Shown: positions 20,197 through 32,416 of the stretch, one piece after another
Numbering within the stretch: the first letter of the stretch is position 1
Layout: the number at the start of each line of letters is the position of its first letter
Assembly (NCBI GenBank): GCA_905178155.1
Contig: CAJINV010000001.1
Span: forward strand, 1,849,904 to 1,913,903
Direction of reading: 5' to 3'
DNA: 64,000 nucleotides
DNA from: Amoebophrya sp. A120
Taxonomy: Eukaryota > Sar > Dinophyceae > Syndiniales > Amoebophryaceae
Notes under the pieces: generated by a model
Told to the model about the DNA's origin: nothing
The model's input: the letters and a program-made list of their open reading frames with translations, nothing else
Databases searched by the model: none
Translations under genes and position numbers: made by a program

Positions 20197-23100
20197 TCAT
20201 CTTGGCTGCAGTCGAAGCCACTGTAAGTACTCGACAGCTGAAGATGGTACATTTTTCACGAAGGATACGAATTTTTCCGAATCCGACAGACCACCAACCC
20301 GCTCGTGACCATAGGCTGCCTTTGCCGACTTGGGGACCTGGTTTTTGCGAACAGGTGAGACGCTCGCGATTCCGTCGCGGGGCGAAAATCCCCGCGCCTC
20401 CGATTGCAGGACATTCACTGGCTTATTCGTGAAGTGGTGCGCGTTTACATGGCAGTCCGGGACGCCCGGAACGTTAAATCCCATCAGCCGACGGTTGCCT
20501 TCCGCGGTATCGGTGCCCATCGAAATCAACAGGGAGTTCCGCCGCGCAAAAAAGTAGGTCATGGGGTTGTCAGGGAGCTGCGCTAACGCCTCGTTGATGT
20601 GCTCGTCTAGCTCACGCGGCTCGTAGTCCTCACCGTGCTCCTTGAATACATGCGCTGTCAACAACTCCACCTGCTTCATTTGCAGCCAGCGAATACGGCT
20701 CAGGTTCCAAGGTTTACTGCTGTCATCGTCTGGGCTCAGAGGCTGTGCCGGTCGCAGCCCTTCTGCAAGAAGAGCGTCGCGCGCGTCAGTGACCGTTGTT
20801 TGCGTCTCTTGTAAATCAATAGCAGTGCCCGCCGCCGCCGCAGAGTTCACGGGTGAGGTGGGAGAATATTCGCCCATAATGAACTGCGGTTGTGTAGGTG
20901 CCCCCGGCGCCGGCGGGGAGATGGGCGACATACCCATGGCACCGAAAGCAGGCGACATCGGCGTAACTGCGGGCGCGGCCGGGGGACTTTTTCCAGGCAC
21001 AACCGCTCCAATCGGCGACAGTGGATCATCACCAAACTCCGGGAAAAAATCAATGTTTGCCGTGTCTGTCACCATCACGGCCGCAGCCACAGAGTTGCTG
21101 CTCGCCGCAGACACCGCCGAGAGCGCGGATTCATTTGGGTCAGTCATCACTCCAGACGGTTGCTCGCCGAAGGAGAAAGCTTCGTCCAGATTGGCAATGG
21201 TGGGGGGAAACAGCACGGACGCAGCAAGGCGGTTGACGGGCTCCTCCTTCAACACGGTCTGGACGTGCTCCGTGTTCAGGTTGCGGCCCTGGTAGTAGGA
21301 AAGCAGCGAGCCCTTCTTGCAGGTGACCACCATCTCCAACTCCACCTGGCGCTTGGGATCGGGGTCCGTCACGCCGTGAAGGCGGGGGTAGCAGCCGGGG
21401 AGCGGAGAGTCGTTGGGATCCATCAGGTCCGGGTCCATGCGGTTGGGGTCGCAGGGGTGCAACAGATCTGCCCAGTTCAGCACCGACGCCAACACATGCC
21501 AGGGTGTGTTGTCCCAGTCATTTCCAATAGTGTCCTGGTACTGTTCGGCAAAGTTGTACAGGAACCTCACGGGCATCACCAACAGCTTTTGCCAAAACTT
21601 CCAGTGCGACCCGTGCAGGTGCAGGTCCCGCCACGTTTGTGCAAGCTTTGCCATCCGGGTGTCCCCGTTGTCAACGTCCGCGATGCTCAAGTCAGCAATT
21701 TTCTGACGCGCATTCTCGCAAAGCATTTCACTCCTTTTGTTAGCCGTGAAATCAGCTGGCGTTTTCGTTTGGTGCAATGTCTGGGCACAAGCTTTCGTGG
21801 CTCTGCTGAGGTTGTTGACGTCGGGGTCAAGTTCCATCTGCCGTTCATTTACGGCGTCTGCTCGCGGTTTACACCAAGCGACTCTGAGCTTTTGGTACAG
21901 CCCCAGCTTCTCCCTTCTCGGATCGTCGGCCGGAATCTCCGGGTTTGGTAAGGTCCATTCGAAGAAAAGCTTGAGATACGAGCCCTCCTGAGTTCCGTCG
22001 TCGTCGCAAAAGTACCGCGCACTGGAGACCATCAGCTCGAAGAAACCACTGATCTGCACCATCCACTCGGAGACGTAATACACCGTCACGGCCGTTTCTG
22101 AGTAGAAGTCTTCGGTGTACCGGACCTGAGTGGAGTAGTTGTCGCCCTCGGCCGTCCAGGCGTCTCCCTTGGCGCCGAAGAGAAGCTCGCACCTTGACCG
22201 AACGAAGAATGCGTAGTCCCGGTAGTTCCAGTACCGGTACTGCAGCTGCGTCGCTTGTACCTGCACCATCGTCTGTCCACTAGGATCGTCGGGATTTGGA
22301 ACCTCTATCATCAGTGGCAGTGTATGGGAATGTCAGGATCGTAATCGACATCAAAGCCGAAAAGTTTGCATTAATGCGTAAAATGTAGAGCACTAGCGGC
22401 CTGTGCTGGGAACAAAGCAGATGAGACCGATTGCAAGCCTCTTTAGGGGAAGGCGGTGTGCTGCCAGAGTAGCATGAAAGGAACAGTCTTCTTTGCTCAA
22501 ACAGCGCGACAGGCTGGACGTTGATGCTCCCGAAATTTGTCACGCGCCACTTGGAAACTGAGGCTCCAACTGGTATCGATTTCATGCATGACAAATCATT
22601 TGGATTTTGTTGATTTCGATCCTGACGCTTTCATACTGTCCGTCAAGGCCGTAGAGCTTCTTCTCCACCATGATTTGTTCGTCCTCTTCCTCTATCCAGT
22701 GCAAATTACATGTTCATGTCTGGGTCTGGAAATAGGATGCAATTAGTTGTGATGCACATGAGAATCATGCGTGGGCAGCAAAAATTGCCTTGCTAAACGA
22801 ATAAAGAGAGGATTCGTCATGGTGATATAGGGAGCATTGTTGAGAAACCCCCGGCAAATTTGTGATGCTAGGGGTTGCATGGTCGACCTTTTCCTGGGTC
22901 ATGCAACAACAGCACGACAGACATCTGCACAACTCATCCAGACCCAGAGTAACTACATGTTTGCAGTTGATATTCGCCAGCTTGCCCGTCTCCGCCCCCC
23001 GAAACGCGTTCAGCCCGATGAAGCCCGAGACGGAGATTATTGCAAGGAAACGTCCCCCCTCCCCATATCAAAACGAAACTTCTCACGCTGGATCTGTGTA

Positions 23101-23814
23101 GACTAATCAGCTTTGTATTGCAGGAAGGCGCTGCGGCTAGATCCCCAGGCTAGGTAGGGGCGTATGGGTCTAGTTGCTCAGCATGGCACACGGCTCTCCT
23201 TTAAGCCTGACAGCATGACAAATCGCCTCCATAATGGGGCGGACGCTTCTGCCCTTGTCGTCTTGCAGGACACATGTGATTTCTTGTGACCTCAAATCAG
23301 CAACACGAATTTTCGGAAACATAGCTTTTCAATATGGGGAGGGGGGATTTTTCATTTTGATAGAGATGTGCTTGTTGTCACTTTCCTCCTCGTACTCTTG
23401 GGGCAGTTCCCCGAAACCGTCGTCGTGAACCCACGGCAGTGCGGTGGCGAGGTTCCGGAGATTTTTTTCCGCGGCCCGGTCGGTTTTGAAGGACGGCGAG
23501 TGGACAAGTAGGTCGGGCATCCGCATATCGACGCCCGTACGTTCCGGATCGCCGTAGCTGTACCCCTGAACCCGTCTGCATAACTTGCCGTACTTGAATT
23601 GCGCCTCCAGTCCCTTCTGACTGTTAGGGTCAAACTCTTTCGAGGACGAGACGGCGGCGCGTGTTCTCGCGGGCGCCTTCGGCGTGCTAAATGCAGTTTG
23701 ACTCACCTCCATGAGGCTCGTGATGTCACTCACCAGCGGGGACGAGCTGCTACTCTTCAGGAACTCCAGTCCCCTTACCGGCTGCGCCAGCAGAACGACA
23801 AAACTGGTTTTCAT
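20197..23814 (-). CDS. Unknown 894-aa protein split by three TIR elements
   Basis: No family recognised. Exons 23814-23363, 23032-22973, 22687-22636, 22317-20197; the gaps are elements G1, B4 and D1. Sum 2685 nt, frame open throughout, ATG at 23814. After the first 160 residues (Ser-rich, then RRVQGYSYGDPERTG) comes a well-ordered-looking region rich in aromatic residues (YRYWNYRDYAFFVRSRCELLF, VTVYYVSEWMVQISGFFEL, LKLFFEWTLPNPEIP, GSHWKFWQKLLVMPVRFLY) and a DPNRMDPDLMDPND acidic repeat. An Ala/Pro/Ser linker follows, then a C-terminal helix segment (ELDEHINEALAQLPDNPMTYFFARR). The D1 and B4 duplications are imperfect, yet the join LAKEDEQIMVEKKLYGLDGQPLMIEVP reads smoothly. Confidence 0.75.
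22323..22635. mobile_element. Intervening TIR element D1 (family D)
   Basis: 313 bp. Ends TATGGGAATGTCAGGATCGT and inverted TATGAAAGCGTCAGGATCGA; duplication cagtg/ctgtc (3 of 5). A CATGCATGACAAATCATTTG stretch near the right end is shared with D2. Removal restores DGQPLMIEVP. Confidence 0.75.
22693..22972. mobile_element. Intervening TIR element B4 (family B)
   Basis: 280 bp. GTCTGGGTCTGGA and its inverse TCCAGACCCAGAG inside termini TATCCAGTGCAAATTACATG and inverted TATCAACTGCAAACATGTAG. Duplication imperfect (tcctc/ttcgc). Only about 52-57 nt of coding sequence separate it from D1. Confidence 0.78.
23038..23362. mobile_element. Intervening TIR element G1
   Basis: 325 bp. Distinctive inverted CCCCCCTCCCCATAT/ATATGGGGAGGGGGG blocks, with ends TATTGCAAGGAAACG and inverted TATCAAAATGAAAAA. 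Exact duplication gagat. Removal joins SDNKHIS to VSGFIGLNAF. Confidence 0.85.
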
Positions 23815-24932
23815 GGTGCGGGTCGGACACAGGAGATAGTGCCAGCGCCGTGCTACAGCTTCACAGGTGTTGCTACCCCCGGGCCCGGATGTCGTGTACG
23901 AGGGCGAGAAGGTGAAGATGCCACTTACGCTTACTTTTGGTTTGAGTTCTGCTTTTCGTTTGCTGTGTGGACTTCCTTTTCGGGACGTCGAGGAAGAGGA
24001 AGTAGGACAAGTTGCGATACTTTCACAAAATGCAGTAGCTTAGACTTTCAAAAAAGCGAATCAACTACAACCTCAATAAGTTGAAAAGCGAATGAAAAAA
24101 GTTAACTTTTGTTCGACGGAAAATGTTTTCGCTGTTTGCCGATACTCCAGGAGAAAACGAAAACAGGTCGCCGAAATAGACTCGATAGGTTTTCCCGTGA
24201 AAGGATTTAGATTTTTTTCTACTGAGAGTTATCAGTGTTACAACTAGGCTCAGGTCGCGCTTCCACGACAGCTAATTGCTTCTCCTCACTGTGTTGTACA
24301 TAAATTTGATCGTGATTCGTGGCTTTTATGCTTTGTGCAGCTGCTAGATATTGGCTGCTAGGCACCGTAAACGTGATCTTACCGAAAAGAGACAATCACG
24401 TGACTTCTGACTGTGCTTCTACACGATAAAGATAAATACTGGAGAACCGACACTCTACGTTGACAAGTTGGAGCTTAACTTTCAAAGAACCGATTACAAA
24501 TCAACTGGCTTACCGAGAAATGGAGGGCCGACAGCTGCTTCTTTTCGTACCTATCCAAAAAACAGAGACCATACAGAAACACACCGAATAGACATCGGTT
24601 CTGTTATACCGAATACGATTTGCGCCGCTCCTATTTGCTTTCGAAGATTATATATGAAATTATAATCATTTTGATGTAGCTAAATTGTTTGTGCGATTCT
24701 GAGATAAGATTCTTTGCCTGAAAATCTACCGAGCGAAACGAACATCGTGTGTCCAACATCGCGTCTGTAAACAGGCCTCTTTTGCGCTTGGTAGGTACTT
24801 AGTAAATCTCTTTTGAGCTGCAGTACTGAGTCTCTTGAGGATCATTTACATTTTTAGCACGTGTTGTTTTTTCTGTAGCCATCATCAAATTTTTATTTTT
24901 CAAAGCGGCCTGAAGGAGCTTGCTTCTACTAC
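23815..24932. other. Intergenic, AT-rich
   Basis: 1.1 kb between the unknown 894-aa gene and the pepsin-like gene. Short unremarkable frames only; nothing else seen. Confidence 0.5.
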
Positions 24933-27318
24933 TCAAACCCTGGGTATGGCCAGGCCGACCCGGGGGTTTCGGATCAGCGTGGAGTACTCAAACACGGAGT
25001 ACAGGTGTTTCAAAAACCTGGTGCCTAAGATCCAGCCGCTCTGCCCCAGCGGAAAGCCCGGGCGCATGAGGGAATGCGGCAGCAGCAGCAGCATCTGGTA
25101 GTCGCCGAGGACGGTGCTCTGCAGCAAGTCCTCCGTACGGAGAAGAAAACACTTCTCGGCATTTTTTTCTCCCTTGAAACAGATGTCCACGGCAAGTTCG
25201 GCCCCGGGTTTTAGTAGGTAGATGCCTGGAATAAACACGATGGATGCAGCAGTTTCTATGCAGCGTCGCATGAAAATGAATATGAAATGCATTGCAAGCC
25301 CACAGCAAAATCACCGTAGTTGCAAAACTGACTACAACACGGTTAGCACGGGTCAAAAATAAGCGTATACTATAGAAGTACGAGGCGCTGATAGGTGCGG
25401 TTGATTTCTTTGCAACAACTTTACAGCAGAGGACAAACATGCACCAGAGTTGAGTTAGTATACGGCGGATCCCTAGGTAGTAAGTAGAACTCGGAGAATC
25501 ATAAGTGTCGTCAATCAAGTACTATACCTTTCTCCGTCCGCACGACAAACTGCTTCAAATGCGTTTCCACAAACTCCTCCAGCTCGTCATCGGGGACGGC
25601 GATCACATCCAGGCTGGTGGTAAGCAGCACCCCAAAGTCCCGGCTCGCGGGGGAGGTGAAGTTTTTGCCGTTGCAGGCAAAGGTGCCCGTACTCCCAAGC
25701 CGCCAGTTGTCGAAGGTTTTCGTGTCTTTCGAGGGCACAACGGGGAAGTAGTACATCTCCTCGAAACTGGTCGGATCCACACCGCCCAGCTGCATTACCG
25801 GCGGACTGCGCGGACTGCTCGTGGTCGTTGCGGTTGCGCTGGCAAGAGTCGGATTCTTGTAGTCAACAAATGTTGATGACAATACAGGCACTAGAGCTGA
25901 AGTTCGCGTAGAAGCTGTCCGCGTTCGTAATTCGCTACTTCCAACACGACCCTCGCCGCCGAAGTTGAGTGCAAGAATCGGACTGGAAATCACCCCCTGC
26001 TTTCTTAACTCGAGCAGTAGGTTGGTCGTGGTGTTGGGTGCAAACCCGAGAATACCGGAGAAACCGTTTCCGAAAAAGGGACTCCCGGATATGAAAGCCT
26101 CAGAATGGAAATTCTCAAAGTGGAAATAATTTGTGATGCATGAAGTGGAAATAATTTGAGACGCAAGAGCGACTGTATTGCAGAGGACGCAATGGAGGCT
26201 GACTATTTATTTCCTGCTAAAGCATCAAGGCTAAGAATTGGGCTGCTGATTACCACGAGAGAAGGCCACCCCTTTGTCCTAACCAGCATGACAGACATGC
26301 TTTGAGTGCCCGGGAAATTTGTCATGCGCCAACTAGAAATGGCGCTTCAATTGGAGTCGTTTTCTTGCATTACAAACTATTTTCACTTTGAGGATTTCCA
26401 ACCTGGTGAGGCTTTCATACCGGATCTACGGGTCTGCTTCACCACCCCGAACGTGAAAGAAACGCGGGTTGTGGGTGGGGTAGATGTAGTACTGAAGGTC
26501 ACGACTGGTGGCAACAACGGGGCTGATTTTTTGGTACTTCTGAAAGTATTATCGTCCTCGTCGTTATCACCACTTTCACCATTCTGCGAAACGGTTGCTG
26601 ATTTGCCTGTAACTCTATTGCCTGCAGCTGAAAGTTCACCGACGTGACCAACGCCAGAATCGAGAACGTGTCTGTTGTCCATGAAGCTACCACTGCTTGA
26701 GGTCCTTCTCTCATGTTCCACTTTGTGATTTTTTTCCGTTCTCCCGCCAGAAAATTGCGCGAAGTCCCGTCCTAACATCCCAAGCGCACTGTCAAACTCG
26801 TGACCCATGGTGTCCTCGAACGCAATCTTCGCGTCTTGAAACGTTTTGGATGCTGTCGCGTTGAATTTCCGCGCGAATCCGGGCGGCATTGGCTCGCAGG
26901 AGGTGCATTCCACCCCCGGAATCCAGGACCACGGTGCGTTCAGGGACACAAGAAGGGCCTGGGGAGATGAGGACGTCGCAACAGGAGAATCAGCTCTACT
27001 CTGCAGCTGCTCTTGGAGGTCGTCCGCTTTATTATGATTTTGCGGTGACGTTCTCGGTTCGTCCTGTATTTCCACACTACTGGTCGTTGTTCCAAACTCC
27101 GTCCGCGCAAAATACCGCCCGTCCTGCTCCGTTAGTGGGATCCACACGTCGGCTCTCGCAATGTTCGTGCAAGCAAGAAGACCTAAAAACGAGCTCCAGC
27201 AAAAAAAGTTGAAAGACGCAGTGCAAGTGCTAAAACTGCAGTAAAGAGACGGAGAGATCATGACCGCGGAGTCGCCTCTTGGTCTTTTTGGTGGTCTACC
27301 TTTCATCTGTGCGGCCAT
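24933..27318 (-). CDS. Pepsin-fold (A1 family) protein lacking both catalytic aspartates
   Basis: 582 aa. Exons 27318-26420, element C1, 26084-25528, GT-AG intron (GTATAG...TTCCAG), 25225-24933. Sum 1749 nt. N-terminal signal-like segment (FNFFCWSSFLGLLACTNIARA). Pepsin-fold marks: WIPGVECTSC...FARKFNATASKTFQ after the first active-site position, FSGILGFAPNTTTNLLLELRKQGVISSPILALNF, and the C-terminal GWILGTRFLKHLYSVFEY...RVGLA. The first active-site DTGS is replaced by VSLNAPWSW (Asp to Ser) and the second DTGTS by VLLTTS (Asp to Leu). It should therefore be proteolytically inactive but folded: a binding protein, inhibitor or scaffold in the secretory pathway. A long disordered insertion (about residues 185-280) lies in the N-lobe. 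Confidence 0.82.
26090..26419. mobile_element. Intervening TIR element C1 (family C)
   Basis: 330 bp. Ends TATGAAAGCCTCAGAATGGA and inverted TATGAAAGCCTCACCAGGTT; exact duplication ccgga. Inverted AAAGTGGAAATAATTTGTGA arms lie inside. It is about 85% alike by eye to C2 at 59 kb. Removal restores TRRSGSPFFGNGFSGILGF of the pepsin fold. Confidence 0.9.
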
Positions 27319-28736
27319 TTTTTTTCGGTCGGTTTCTTGGGCGGGAGCAGCACCGTCAGAAGCTAAAGACAGCGGTCGGCTACTGACAGAGTATGAGTAA
27401 AGCGAACAAGAGATAATTGCGCAATACCCTCCACGTGGACGACGAGCGCCCAGTCATTAGAGAAGCTCCCATGAAGATCTTCTTGGCACAGTATCCGTTT
27501 CCGTATCGTGGATCGACAGTCTCTGAGCCCGCTTGATCTGCAACCCTTTCTTTGTTGTACTTCATTGTAACATGTAAATCAACTTGATCATCGGCCCTCA
27601 AGTTTGTTTGACTCTCTTCTGGAATAAAAAAAGCAGGGCGACAAGCAGCAAGAGGAAACCACGGAGGAGGAGTTTTCTTGTGCAGCCCGCAGGGTAGCAT
27701 GCAGCGTTAATCTTGCAAGCACGCAAGGGGCCGGCACTTCAGGGCTGTTTTTTGCTGTCGGATTGGGCTTACTACAGATCAACGAGCCTACATGATGTGC
27801 CTGAAATATTTTCCATTTCGAATTTGATATCCTTGTTTTGTTTTGCTGTTCCCGTGCAGTGTGTCTTCGTTTCTTGCGCTTTCATCACATCATGCTCACG
27901 GGATGTAAATTTGAAGAGCAAGTGCAAGCATTAACATTACCATAACAAGTCATGTGGCGGTCAAATATTGAGTCAATTTCATTTTACATGGGCGGCCTCA
28001 TCTTCGCATATTAGTAAGCTACATCGGATAAGTCATGCGGCAAGTAATGTTTTCAAACGTAGATGACCAAGAGTATTTTGTATTGTGGGTGTGTAAAAAA
28101 GTGGTGAGAGCATCTTTGTAAAATTTCAACGCCGGTCGTGGAAAAATGTTCTTCGTCTGTTTATTGCCGTGGCTTGTTCCGACTTTCCTCGATCACAGAG
28201 TCCACATTTTGTCGATTACTGATAATCAGGAGTAAACAGCCGCCGACCCGACATTCCATCGTCAAAAATCTATGTCACAGTGGTCAATTGAAGAAACTCG
28301 GGGTAAACGTACAAAAGGAACAACAGTTTTTTCCTGTTCGCTATTGTTGTGGCATCACAACTCGTCTAAAAAAAAAGTGGAACGGCTATTTTGTCGTATA
28401 AGATTGATGTAGCACTTGTCTGGCAACAGAAGTTCAAGATTTCTTTTTTGCTGAAGGTCGTGAAGAGTTGTGTGCTTCTCCTGCTTGATGTCAGTCTAGT
28501 TTTTGTTTGCAATTTCATTCTTATTTGTAGACTGCTCGTGCACTTCTTTGCCACCTGAAGAGTCAGCGTGTCTATCTCGTTAGATTTCAGTATCAATTCT
28601 GTAGTTTCTTTATCGTATCTAGTTTATTGTATACCCCGTTGCAGTTCAGCTTCATGGCCGAAATGGAAACAGAATCAATTTGGTCTGCTGCGTATGCAAA
28701 AACAGACCTTTTTTTCCAACACCTCTGTTTATTCCT
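27319..28736. other. Intergenic, no gene seen
   Basis: 1.4 kb. Short frames on both strands without conserved features, and A/T-rich stretches. Confidence 0.5.
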
Positions 28737-31700
28737 CTACTGGTTCAGAAAGAGCGTGACGCGCTCCTTGACTGCACTGTTTCGGCCACCTCCGCCCGGA
28801 CGCGGTGTGCTCCGCTCGTCGACAAAATTCGAGTTATTTTCCGCATAATTGTTGCAGGCATTGATGCGGCAGGTCGGCGTCTGAAACTCCACCGGCTTGC
28901 GCTGCGGCGGTTTCGAGTTCTTGGTAACCGAGTAGGGCGATTCCAGGTAGCGCCGGCTGGTCATGATCCCCGGCGTGTTGACGGCGGCCACCGCTGGGTC
29001 GATAAAACTGCTGTCTGACAGGAGATTTGGGGTCTGGTAGGGTTGCTGTCCTCCACCTCCGCGATTGGACATCGGCCCGGCGGGTCCGCCCCACCGCTCC
29101 GCCGCAAAGTTGCCTCGCGCCGACATGCCGCCGGTTGTACCGCGATCGCGGGCGGACAGCATCGGATTCGTTCGCGCCGACATGGGCGGCGGTGCCGCGA
29201 CCACGCCGCGTGCGGAAAGCGGGACCTGGCTCGACGTTCCGGTCGTCGTGGGGATAGCGGCTGGTTGGAGTGGTGGTTTAAAAAATAATAGCAATATCAT
29301 TCACGTTCTTCCGCTTCTGTTGTTCCATCAAAGAGAAACGCAAAACTCTTTCTATTCAAAGCAGGAAGTGTTGTGCACGCAATTCACGTTTAGCGTACCA
29401 TACGCAGAAAAAAATCCGCGATCTTCGATGAAAATGAACTACAACATAGCTGCAGCAGAACGAAAAAGATTAATGACGCCCTACCGGATCTTTGTCGTTG
29501 AACCTGATGCGTCGAAGAAGTCGACAAACCGTCTTTCTCGGCTCCCCGAGCCCGGCAGCGTCGTTCCCTCTTTTCGATCAGCAAGGGACGGATATTGACC
29601 ACCCGCCGCTGCCCTTCTTCCGTGTCGGCAGAAATGATCATTTCCTCCAGCTCTACGTATCGGTCGAAGTACTTTTGCACTGCGGAATTTCGATTTTTTT
29701 TGTGACGGTGGAAACAAAGACAACTATTACTATATGAACCAAGGACAACATTAACGATAAGAGGAGACAACTACTACGAAGAACCACTATCCACTTCTTC
29801 GTCTGCTATCTACTGCAACAATCCAAACCAGATGTTGTTCTGGTGGACGGTGGAGATTGAATAGCTGTTGACGATAACATAGTGAAGACCACTTGTTCCT
29901 GCTTTAGAAGAACTATACCCCATTTTCCCCGCTCCCGGTTGTCTTCCTTCCACAGCCGATAACTCTCGTCCAGCAGGGAGTTCAGCTGGTTCCGCTGCAG
30001 TTCCTTCTTGCCCAGGTCGATTTCCAGCTTTTTCCGAACTTGAATCTCCTCATCCAAGTGGAGTTTCAGGTCTTCCACATCAAGCTTCAAAGTTTCCACA
30101 TCCGCCCGCGCGGCACTGAGCTCAGAAAGCGTGCGGTCGTGCTCCTAGTAGAGGGGACGAGGAGAGAAAGTATAAATATACCCGAAAACGTCGACGCTTC
30201 TACATCGAGGTTTGCATCAGCATGATTTTGAGTCGCATTTTTACTCCGGTTCATTGTGCCACCCTGAACTAGCAGAAAAATCCTCTCAACATCATCATGT
30301 ACATGTTCATACAGGAAAACGATCGTATTCATACCTTCTGCAATTCCAGCTTTGCAGCGGCGGTGTTGGTCGCTTCTTCCTTTTTCCGGGAAGTCGCGGG
30401 GATGGGCACGTCTTCGCCTTTTTCGATCTGCTCAATCTGTGCCATGGTGAAACGCTCCTCGATTTTTCGGTCGAAGTACCGAAACACGTTTTCCCGGCGA
30501 CGCTGCAAGAGCCTTTTGTTGTTAGACGCGTCGGACTGCAGTGTGGATATCGTGGATTCCTTCGCTTTCAGCTCCTTTTTCAACTTTTCTACCTCCTCTT
30601 TCAGCTCCGTCATTTCCCGCGTCTTCCGGTCGTTGTTCAGCTTTTCGGCCTTCTGGTCGAAAAAATCCTGAAACGCAGACTCGATGCGACGCCCGCCGCG
30701 CGCGGTGTTCGGCTGGCTCTGCTGGAGGTTCTGGTGGTGGTCTTTTTGCGGCGGAACGGTAGGTGGATTAGAGCTGCTGCTGGACGAAGAAGACGTCGAG
30801 GTTGACCTGGTCGTGCTCCCATCGGGAGCATCCTCTGCTTTTACTTGTAGTTGTTCCTGCTCCTTCTCTTTCGCGGTCCTTTTGCGTTCGTCTTCTTCGA
30901 GAAAGACTGAGGAAATCGACACCCGCTTCCGGGCCTTCGGCTTCGATCTTGACGTTGGCGGAGCGTCGGCTCCTTGCCCTGCTTCTACTTCAGTTGGCTT
31001 GTTATCATCCCTTGCCGTAGACCTAGACGGCTCGTAATTTACTCTCCTCGCCGATTTCAAAACGCCGGACGAAGAACTCGCTGAAGAACCTTGGTTTTCA
31101 GTCCGGCTAGGAGGATTGTAGCTTGAGCTCGTGGCTGTCTTCTGTGCACCAGCAGCCACTCCAACTCCGTCAGTCGACGACACGGAGTTGCGCTTTGCTG
31201 GAATGAATTTCCCGTGGTCTCTGGACAATTTTTTCTTCGGCCGCGTGTCCTCTTCCTCGATAACCGCACTCTGGGTCGAAGATGCGCGCGCTTTATTCAT
31301 GTCGAGCTTCGGAATCAAGATGCTGCTGCCCCCGCGCGTGCTGATGCGCGTGCTGGCCTTCGGTTTTTGCGGTGATGGTGAGTTTCCAACCAGCACGGGC
31401 GGCGAGGAGGAGGACCCGCCTCCTGCTTGTTCTATGTCTATCCGTGCGGTGGTTGATGGTCCTGTACTGGTTTTATCAGCCGAGACGTCGGTTGTACTAC
31501 CGCTACAGGATGTGGAGTTATTTTCTACCGTCGTAGAGCAGTTCGGCGACGATGACATCCCGCCGGAGGCTTTGCTGAGCGTTTGTTTCTGTTTCCTCTC
31601 TACGTCGTCCGCACACAAACCTCCACCCAAGGCTGCTCCTGCGCCAGGTTTTTGGTTACTCGGCGGATACACATCCTCTTGCTCTTCAGTTGGGGGCAAT

Positions 31701-32416
31701 GGCGGCGTGCCCGCTTCTAGCACTGGAAATGTCGTGTTCGCGGTGGTAGAGCAGTTCCCCTGCTGTGGTTTATCTTCTTTTATCGACGGTGTCGTGGTAT
31801 TTGTAATGCTGTCTCTGTTGTTCTTCTTTCCAGCCTGTCGAGAAGGCGTGCTTGGTAGCGGTTGTTTGTCCCCTTCTTCTTCACCACGGACAGCTGAAGG
31901 ACTGCTTTTCGGCTTGTCAATTCGCCCAGAACCACTTCTAGCAGCTACCGACTCACTGTTTTTGTTCCCGCTGACCCGGCCACTTCCTCGTGCGGACGCC
32001 TTCGGAGGATGCGAGGCGGACGTTCTCGATGAGACGCTGTTCTTTTTGTTTTCCGCAGATTTTCTCGCAGGAGCACCGGACGAGGTGGCCGCGGCTGAAC
32101 TACCGTCGCTAGGTACAACCAACAGGTCCTTTTTCTCCTCCGTGGGCGTGGGCACGGTTGGCGCATCGCTGCCCGGGATCTTCTTCACATACGGGCTGGG
32201 AAACCAGCCGCAGAACGCGGGATTGTGGGTTCGAAACCCGCCCCACCAAGCGGACTCCTCATCGATCTCGCACACGTAGATCTCCTCTCCCGGCACGAGC
32301 CGCAGCGTGTGCTCCCCCTCCTCTGCGTCCGAGTAGTCGCGGAGAACGCGCGCGCGATAGAGGTACGCGGGCAGGCTCGAGGCCAGCTCCGACGAGCTCG
32401 TGCGAGCGGTCGCCAT
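28737..32416 (-). CDS. SH3-domain coiled-coil protein
   Basis: 1008 aa from ATG 32416. Exons 32416-30335, 30144-29919, 29679-29485, 29260-28737, all joined by canonical GT-AG introns (donors GTATGAATA, GTATAG, GTAGGG). Sum 3027 nt. Residues about 18-80 form an SH3 domain: RVLRDYSDAEEGEHTLRLVPGEEIYV, then SAWWGGF, GWFPSPYVKKI. A long Ser/Thr/Pro/Lys-rich disordered stretch follows, then a coiled coil (about 580-800: LNNDRKTREMTELKEEVEKLKKELK, LEDLKLHLDEEIQVRKKLEIDL). The tail has repeated MSARG/LSARG motifs. SH3 domains bind Pro-rich ligands, so this is probably a cytoskeletal or membrane-trafficking adaptor. It has no TIR elements, unlike most neighbours. Confidence 0.88.

Noticed and set aside
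20642-21951. Long plus-strand frames antisense to the 894-aa gene
   Set aside because: They mirror the codon structure of the minus-strand exon; the minus strand has frame continuity across three elements.
32225-32245. GGGTTCGAAACCC resembling a tRNA T-arm
   Set aside because: It lies inside the SH3-domain coding sequence (WGGFRTHNP) and no acceptor, D or anticodon arms can be drawn around it.
31131-32279. 382-codon plus-strand frame
   Set aside because: Antisense shadow of the Ser/Thr-rich part of the SH3 protein.
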